The notes under the pieces: generated by a model
The model's database searches: none
Told to the model about the DNA's origin: nothing
The model's input: only the letters and a program-made list of their open reading frames with translations
In this document: positions 58,230 through 64,000 of the stretch, one piece after another
How the letters are laid out: every line of letters starts with the position of its first letter
Numbering within the stretch: the stretch's first letter is position 1
Source: Sulfurimonas sp.
Lineage (GTDB): Bacteria; Campylobacterota; Campylobacteria; Campylobacterales; Sulfurimonadaceae
Length of the DNA stretch: 64,000 bases
Direction of reading: 5' to 3'
Assembly (NCBI GenBank): GCA_021648285.1
Contig: JAKITC010000004.1
Location: forward strand, 27,771 to 91,770
Program-made: the position numbers and the translations under genes

Positions 58230-60170
58230 ATGCTAAATTTTGTTTCATTTTTAAAACTGCTAAAAGAGTCTTTTAGAGACTTATTACCCATTATCTTGGT
58301 AATCATATTTTTTCAGTTGGCCATCATCCAAAGTGTTCCGCATAATTGGTTGAGTACTGCCATAGGTTTAGCTATTGTTGGTGTTGGTTTAGCTGTTTTT
58401 CTTCTAGGTTTAGAGGTTGGAGTATTTCCTGTTGGAGAGGGATTAGCACGTGATTTTGCAAAAAAAGGATCCACTTTTTGGATTATTATTTTTGCATTTA
58501 TGGTTGGTTTTGGTACAACAATCGCAGAACCTGCTCTGCTTGTAATCGCCCATAAAGCAGCAGATATTAGTGGCGGTAGGATTGATGCAACAATTCTTAG
58601 ACTTGTTGTTGCCTTTTCTGTTGGATTTGCTATAGTTTTAGGTGTTTGGAGGATTATAAAAGGTCATCCTATCCACTACTATATCATTGCCGGCTACATA
58701 TTAGTTGTCACGGCAACTGCTTTTTCGCCAAAAGAGATAGTGGGTCTTGCCTTTGACCTCGGTGGAGTAACAACATCTACGGTAACAGTCCCTTTAGTAG
58801 CAGCTTTAGGAATTGGTCTCGCTTCAACCATTAAAGGAAGAAATCCTATTTTAGATGGGTTTGGTCTTATTGCTTTTGCCTCACTAACTCCTATGATTTT
58901 TGTACAGTTTTATGGGATTTTTGTATATGAATTTGTAGACGTAAGTCAAACTATCACATCTGTAGTAACTCAAGTATCGCCAATAGCAACACCAACAGCA
59001 ACAACAAGTTATGACTTTAAAATATTAGACCTGCTAAAAGGTCTAATTAGCATCATAATGGATGTTATTCCTATTCTTGCTGTAATCCTTGTTTTTCAAT
59101 ATGTTGTACTTAAAAAACATATAGACAACCTAAAAGAAGTAATGATAGGTTTTGGACTAGTTATAATTGGTCTTGATATGTTTATTGTTGGTCTTGAGAT
59201 GGGTCTTTTCTCACTCGGCGAGACAATGGCTTATGAGCTTACTCAGTATGACAACAACATTATTATCTACTCTTTTGCCTTTGCCATAGGATTTTCAACA
59301 ACTATGGCAGAGCCATCTCTTACAGCCATTGCTAAAAAAGCCAAAGAGATTAGTGATGGAAAGATAAATGACTTTGTTCTTCGCCTTTTTGTTGCCCTTG
59401 GTGTTGCTATCGGTATATCTCTGGGAGCTTACCGTATTGTTGTCGGTGGAGAGATTGTTTACTACATTATGGTTGGGTATATATTTGTAATCGTTCTTAC
59501 TTTTATGGCTCCAAAGTATATCATCCCAATCGCTTATGACAGTGGGGGTGTTACAACTTCTACCGTAACTGTTCCTCTTGTAGCAGCTCTTGGTCTTGGT
59601 CTTGCTACAAATATATCAGGAAGAGACCCGCTTATAGATGGTTTTGGGCTTATTGCCTTTGCCTCACTTTTCCCAATGCTTACAGTAATGTTTTACGGTA
59701 TAGCCACAGAGAGTATGGGTATTAAGGGTGAACATGAACTTCAAGAGATTAAACTTGATCAGCTTCGTCATGCTCTTGAAGATGCAGATGATATGGATCT
59801 CTCTACCGTTCACATACACGGAACGGATAAAAGACACTCATATAAAATGCCGTTTTCTGCGGTACATGTCATAGTACCTAGAAAGAATCAGGACAGGGCA
59901 CTGCTTGCCGCCAAAGAGGCAGGGGCAAGTGGAGTTACAATAACGGATGCTCACGGCATGGGACTAGCGGAGATGGATAACTTTTACAATAGACTCAACG
60001 GTGAGGCCACCGACGTAAACTTGATGTTTATAGTTCCCAGTAAAAAGGTTGATGATATCATTTACGCTGTAATGCATAAACTTGACATTGTTGGACGGGG
60101 AGATGGCTTATCTTATTCTTATCCAGTCTCTCACCTTAAAGGCTTGACGATGAAGAGTAAAGATTTATAG
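58230..60170 (+). CDS. DUF1538 tandem-domain membrane protein with C-terminal PII-like domain
   Basis: Two DUF1538 repeats each with [29 protein letters not shown]-terminal PII-like segment. Confidence 0.88.
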   Translation: MLNFVSFLKLLKESFRDLLPIILVIIFFQLAIIQSVPHNWLSTAIGLAIVGVGLAVFLLGLEVGVFPVGEGLARDFAKKGSTFWIIIFAFMVGFGTTIAEPALLVIAHKAADISGGRIDATILRLVVAFSVGFAIVLGVWRIIKGHPIHYYIIAGYILVVTATAFSPKEIVGLAFDLGGVTTSTVTVPLVAALGIGLASTIKGRNPILDGFGLIAFASLTPMIFVQFYGIFVYEFVDVSQTITSVVTQVSPIATPTATTSYDFKILDLLKGLISIIMDVIPILAVILVFQYVVLKKHIDNLKEVMIGFGLVIIGLDMFIVGLEMGLFSLGETMAYELTQYDNNIIIYSFAFAIGFSTTMAEPSLTAIAKKAKEISDGKINDFVLRLFVALGVAIGISLGAYRIVVGGEIVYYIMVGYIFVIVLTFMAPKYIIPIAYDSGGVTTSTVTVPLVAALGLGLATNISGRDPLIDGFGLIAFASLFPMLTVMFYGIATESMGIKGEHELQEIKLDQLRHALEDADDMDLSTVHIHGTDKRHSYKMPFSAVHVIVPRKNQDRALLAAKEAGASGVTITDAHGMGLAEMDNFYNRLNGEATDVNLMFIVPSKKVDDIIYAVMHKLDIVGRGDGLSYSYPVSHLKGLTMKSKDL

Positions 60171-60815
60171 CGAAAGATCGCTATAGTCATACTTGTCTAA
60201 ATCTATATAATACTTTTTTCCAATAGTAATAATCCTGGCATCTGTTTTTGCTCTTTTTTTAAACTTCTCTTTTATCTTGGAAGTCTTCTTCTTTGAAATT
60301 TCTTGAGTTTTTAAATATTTATTTAATGATATTAGTCTATTGTCCTTGTCAAATTGACTCTCCTCAATCTCCGCTTCTACTGGCTCTTCATGGAGTACTA
60401 AATCATCCACAGGGGCATTCAACATAAACTTTGAAGATATGGCATTTAGTATATTTTTTAACTGTTCATCTTTATCTTTATAAATCTGTTCGATTTTTTT
60501 TCTCTCATCAATTAACATCTGCTCTTTTTGGTCTCTAAGTGTTCTTGTTTCACCTTCAAGAGTTTCTATTTTTTGTTGAAGTTTAGCATTTTGCTCTTCT
60601 AAAAGTTTATAGTATCTATCATCAACTTGAGGTGCCGACTTTTTATTAATTGCTCTTCTTGGTGCTGATTTGGCACTTATGCCAGGCTCTAATATCACCA
60701 ACTTCACTCCATTTTCAACTACACTTTGCAAAGAGCCTCTTCTTATACGATTATGAATAGCTTCTTTTGATACACCAAATCTTTGAGCAGCATCTCCAAC
60801 AGTTAATTTTGACAT
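60165..60815 (-). CDS. Helix-turn-helix DNA-binding protein with coiled coil
   Basis: [30 protein letters not shown]; long coiled coil. Confidence 0.65.
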   Translation of the reverse strand: MSKLTVGDAAQRFGVSKEAIHNRIRRGSLQSVVENGVKLVILEPGISAKSAPRRAINKKSAPQVDDRYYKLLEEQNAKLQQKIETLEGETRTLRDQKEQMLIDERKKIEQIYKDKDEQLKNILNAISSKFMLNAPVDDLVLHEEPVEAEIEESQFDKDNRLISLNKYLKTQEISKKKTSKIKEKFKKRAKTDARIITIGKKYYIDLDKYDYSDLSL

Positions 60816-60827
60816 GTCAGTACCTCT

Positions 60828-61325
60828 CTATCTCATATTTTCAAAAACAAGTGGAGCGTCCCACTCTGCTTCTTTAACCATCTTCATCACTTTTTGTAAG
60901 TCATCAAGCTTTGTCCCTTTAACGCGTATAGCATCACCCTCTATTTGAGCATTTACTTTTAACTTCATCTTTTTTATCTCAGCAGTTATCTTTTTAGCTT
61001 CTTTTGACTCTATATAATCAACAACCTTGAATGTGACTTTTCTATTATTGCCACTAGAGTCCTCTACTTTTAACTCTTCTAAAACCTTAGAACTTAGTCC
61101 CTGTTTTAAAAATTTTGCTACTGTTATATCTTTTAGAGCGTCAAGCTTATTATCACTGGACGCTATTAAAACTAAAGTCTTAGCTTTCTCATTATAGTTG
61201 ACCTCATAAGCTGTTCCCTTGAAGTCATAACGATTGGCCACTTCTTTATCTACCATATTTATAGCATTTTTGAAGTTTTGCATATCTATTTTTGCACTTA
61301 TATCAAACGAGTGTTCTTTTGCCAT
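60828..61325 (-). CDS. yajQ: YajQ-family protein
   Basis: SFDISAKIDMQNFKNAINMVDKEVANRYDFKG. Confidence 0.95.
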   Translation of the reverse strand: MAKEHSFDISAKIDMQNFKNAINMVDKEVANRYDFKGTAYEVNYNEKAKTLVLIASSDNKLDALKDITVAKFLKQGLSSKVLEELKVEDSSGNNRKVTFKVVDYIESKEAKKITAEIKKMKLKVNAQIEGDAIRVKGTKLDDLQKVMKMVKEAEWDAPLVFENMR

Positions 61326-61598
61326 CTTTATTCCTTAATTTTATTTCATACCCTCAAGGGGCACCTAGTAAAATGAAGCAACCCTTCATCTATTTATCAC
61401 GGCATCGGAAGTATACCCACTATGGGGCACGCTGATTCCTCTACCTTCGCTTCTATGCTAAAGCATGACTTAGAAAAAAACTAAATTTTTTTTTGAATGC
61501 TTAGTTTTACTCAGCGTAAAGCTCAAAGAACTAGTTCTTTTTATTTATTTTTATAACACTTTTATAGATTATAACATATTTGAAATATGTTAATTGTT

Positions 61599-62294
61599 TT
61601 AAAAGGCAGGACTGCCATCAAAGCCACCGCCAAAATTGGTAAAGTTAGGATCCACATATCCTGCCATAGAACTTCTTGCGCGAAGTTTTTCTATATCTGC
61701 CTTACTCGAAATATCTTGCGGACATACAAGTGTGCATTCATTACAAAGAGTGCAGTCCCACACACCGTTTGTTTGTATAGTATCTATCTTCTCTTTTGGG
61801 TCTTGCTCTCTTTTGTCACTAACATATCTCCAAACTCTTGTTAGTGAAAATGGTCCCAGAAACTCACTATTTACTGCGTATATGGGACAAGCACTGTAGC
61901 ATAAACCACACAAGATACAGTCACTTTGAACTTCATTTATTTTTTCATCTTCCTGACTTAGCAAAACATTTTGTGATAGTGAACTTTGCCAAGCTTTGGC
62001 CCTTGCGTTAAACTCTAAAGCTTTATCCATGTTTACAACTAAATCACGAATAACTTCACTATTTTTTAGAGGTTCAATTAAATCACCATCTTTGGCATGA
62101 TAGCTGCAAGCTAAAACTTCTCTGCCGTTAACTCTCACAGAACAACTTCCGCAAATACTGCTTCTGCACCCACTTGCAAAAGTAAGTGAACTGTCTTGTG
62201 TAGTTTTTATCTCGTTTAGTGTCTCTAAAAGGGTTACATTTTTTGAAGTTATTTCGTACTCCCTCAGTTCTTCTCTTTGAATTTTAATCTTCAT
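61599..62294 (-). CDS. sdhB: Succinate dehydrogenase/fumarate reductase iron-sulfur subunit
   Basis: CRSSICGSCSVRVNG, CILCGLCYSACP, CTLCNECTLVCP. Confidence 0.93.
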   Translation of the reverse strand: MKIKIQREELREYEITSKNVTLLETLNEIKTTQDSSLTFASGCRSSICGSCSVRVNGREVLACSYHAKDGDLIEPLKNSEVIRDLVVNMDKALEFNARAKAWQSSLSQNVLLSQEDEKINEVQSDCILCGLCYSACPIYAVNSEFLGPFSLTRVWRYVSDKREQDPKEKIDTIQTNGVWDCTLCNECTLVCPQDISSKADIEKLRARSSMAGYVDPNFTNFGGGFDGSPAF

Positions 62295-63888
62295 ATTTAA
62301 CTACCCCTTCACGGCTCATAACAGTATGTCTTGCAAATGATTCGTCTTCATTTATGTAATCTGTTCTAAAGTGAGCACCCCTGCTCTCATCACGAGAAAT
62401 TGCACTTAATAAAACCATCTCACTTAGTTCTAACATATTTTTAAATTCTAGAAATTCTATTAGATTTGTATTGTATTTTTTTGATTTATCCCCGACACCC
62501 ATTTTTGGCAGTTCTTGAAGCAGTTTTTCAAGTTCATTTAAAACTTTTTGCAAAGATTTTTTATCTCTTTTTATTCCTACATGTAGATAAAAAAGATCTC
62601 CTAAAAACTCCTGCTTTTCATAAAAGTTTATTTCATTTGTAAACTCTTTTATATCATCCAATACACTACATGTAGAATCTACATGTAGTGTATTTACATG
62701 AGTGTTTTTACTAAATTCTGCCGCACTCTCTCCAACCTGCTTTCCAAAAACAACCAGTTCTAAAAGTGAGTTTCCGCCAAGACGATTTGCCCCATGAACT
62801 CTATGGTTGGCACACTCTCCGACTGCAAACAGTCCCGCTATATTTGTTTGTGAGTTTTCATCAACTTCAATACCTCCCATAGTGTAATGAGCAACCGGCT
62901 TTATTGGTATTAAATCATATACCGGATCAACATTTTCATATAGTTTTGCTAGCTTTCTCTCTTGTGGAAGTTCCTCATCAATAAACTCTGCTCCAAGATG
63001 TCTTATATCTAAAAATATATCCTCACCCTTGTCCATCTCAATATCAATTGCACGAGCCACTTCATCACGAGGTGCTAACTCATTTGTAAATCGCTCTCCT
63101 TTTGAATTGAGTAGATATCCACCTGCACCACGAGCTGACTCACTTATAAGTATTGCAGAATTTTTCATAGCCGTTGGATGAAACTGAATAAATTCCATAT
63201 CGCTAACTCTAGCCCCTGCTCTAAATGCGGCAGCAATTCCATCACCAGTTGTTGAGACCGAATTGGTAGAGTGTATATGAAAGATTCTGCTATATCCACC
63301 GGTCGCTATAATTACACTTGGAGCTTCATAAACTTCGATTTCACCGCTTCTCTTATTTAAAACACTAACACCACAAATAATAATCTTGTTATCAGCTTTA
63401 TTTGTTAGACACTCCAGCAAATATCTTTCACTTAAAATCTCTATTCCCAAAGCGAGACATCTGTCATAAAGAGTATGAAGTATTTTTAGACCTGTGTAAT
63501 CCTGAGCATAGCAAGCACGAGGAGCCGATGCTCCACCAAGTGTTCTTTGAGCAATTTTGGACTCTGTAGTTCTACTGAATGGTACTCCGATGCTATCCAG
63601 CCATTCAACTGCATTTGGAGCTTCTTCACACAAAAGTTTAATCGCCTCTTTGCTTGCAATCCCATGAGCAGACTTTAGAGTATTTTTTATATGTGCTTCA
63701 ACACTATCTTCACCAACATTACCAAGAGCTGCATTTATACCGCCCTGAGCCATACAAGTTTGACTTCCTGTCGGGTACTCTTTCGTTATAACTCTTACTT
63801 TGGCTCCATTCTCATGAGCATTTATTGCTGCAACAAGACCTGCTCCTCCGGCACCAATAATTAAAACATCACTTTGTAGAGTAGACAT
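62284..63888 (-). CDS. sdhA: Succinate dehydrogenase/fumarate reductase flavoprotein subunit
   Basis: GAGGAGLVAAINAHENG, SQTCMAQGGINAALGN, HYTMGGIEVD, NRLGGNSLLELVVFG. Confidence 0.93.
   Translation of the reverse strand: MSTLQSDVLIIGAGGAGLVAAINAHENGAKVRVITKEYPTGSQTCMAQGGINAALGNVGEDSVEAHIKNTLKSAHGIASKEAIKLLCEEAPNAVEWLDSIGVPFSRTTESKIAQRTLGGASAPRACYAQDYTGLKILHTLYDRCLALGIEILSERYLLECLTNKADNKIIICGVSVLNKRSGEIEVYEAPSVIIATGGYSRIFHIHSTNSVSTTGDGIAAAFRAGARVSDMEFIQFHPTAMKNSAILISESARGAGGYLLNSKGERFTNELAPRDEVARAIDIEMDKGEDIFLDIRHLGAEFIDEELPQERKLAKLYENVDPVYDLIPIKPVAHYTMGGIEVDENSQTNIAGLFAVGECANHRVHGANRLGGNSLLELVVFGKQVGESAAEFSKNTHVNTLHVDSTCSVLDDIKEFTNEINFYEKQEFLGDLFYLHVGIKRDKKSLQKVLNELEKLLQELPKMGVGDKSKKYNTNLIEFLEFKNMLELSEMVLLSAISRDESRGAHFRTDYINEDESFARHTVMSREGVVKYED
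62659..62693. repeat. Perfect inverted repeat AATACACTACATGTAG-AAT-CTACATGTAGTGTATT inside sdhA
   Basis: 16-bp arms, 3-nt spacer. Confidence 0.95.
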
Positions 63889-63942
63889 CGCTACCCCTCC
63901 TTTAAATTTAATTTATTTCGGAGATGCAGAATGCCCCTCACA

Positions 63943-63975
63943 GAACCGTACTTGAAGATTTCCCTCATACGGCTC
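63943..63975 (-). ncRNA. Group II intron domain V-like hairpin (intron 3' end; rest outside window)
   Basis: Minus strand GAGCCGTATGAGGGAAATCTTCAAGTACGGTTC: AGC triad, GAGCCGTA/TACGGTTC stem, GAAA loop, AG bulge. Confidence 0.75.
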
Positions 63976-64000
63976 TTCAATTTAACTCACAATCTTATGA

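Overview
The 64 kb window looks chromosomal and comes from an AT-rich Campylobacterota (Sulfurimonas-like) bacterium; that assignment is inferred from gene families and style, and no database search was run. Most of it is ordinary chromosome. In order it contains: a copper-export block (CopA-type P-type ATPase 3' part, CusA/B/C-like RND system, FixH/YtkA-like protein, cytochrome c); a small scrambled accessory segment at ~7.9-9.0 kb (partial TrmH 5' duplication plus an internally deleted BRO/antirepressor gene); EAL-HDOD, DbpA, heme-binding hybrid kinase, ABC-F and Tex genes; a standalone DUF234 protein; a two-component/cytochrome c cluster; a beta-oxidation operon (thiolase, FadJ/B, FadE and an acyltransferase-alpha/beta-hydrolase fusion); HD-GYP, permease, gltX, SurA-like, dCMP deaminase and NifU-like genes; an accessory island at ~39.2-41.6 kb (AIPR-family protein, transposase relic, truncated 22-aa-repeat gene next to a G8 tract); an SUV3-like helicase; a zinc-uptake operon without a local ATPase; MscS; a CetA/CetB-like split energy-taxis pair with a CZB domain; a LapG/LapD pair; tRNA-Ser(GGA); a tandem DUF1538-PII-like fusion; YajQ; and SdhA/B (FrdA/B)-like subunits with an apparent group II intron domain V just upstream. 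No CRISPR array and no rRNA were seen. The best candidates for follow-up are the AIPR/repeat/IS island, the BRO/TrmH scrambled locus, the group II intron 3' end at the right edge, the strongly recurring palindrome CTACATGTAG (including a perfect 16-bp inverted repeat inside sdhA), the FadIJE-acyltransferase/hydrolase operon, and a small secreted CG.GKCG protein reminiscent of copper-binding bufferin-type precursors.
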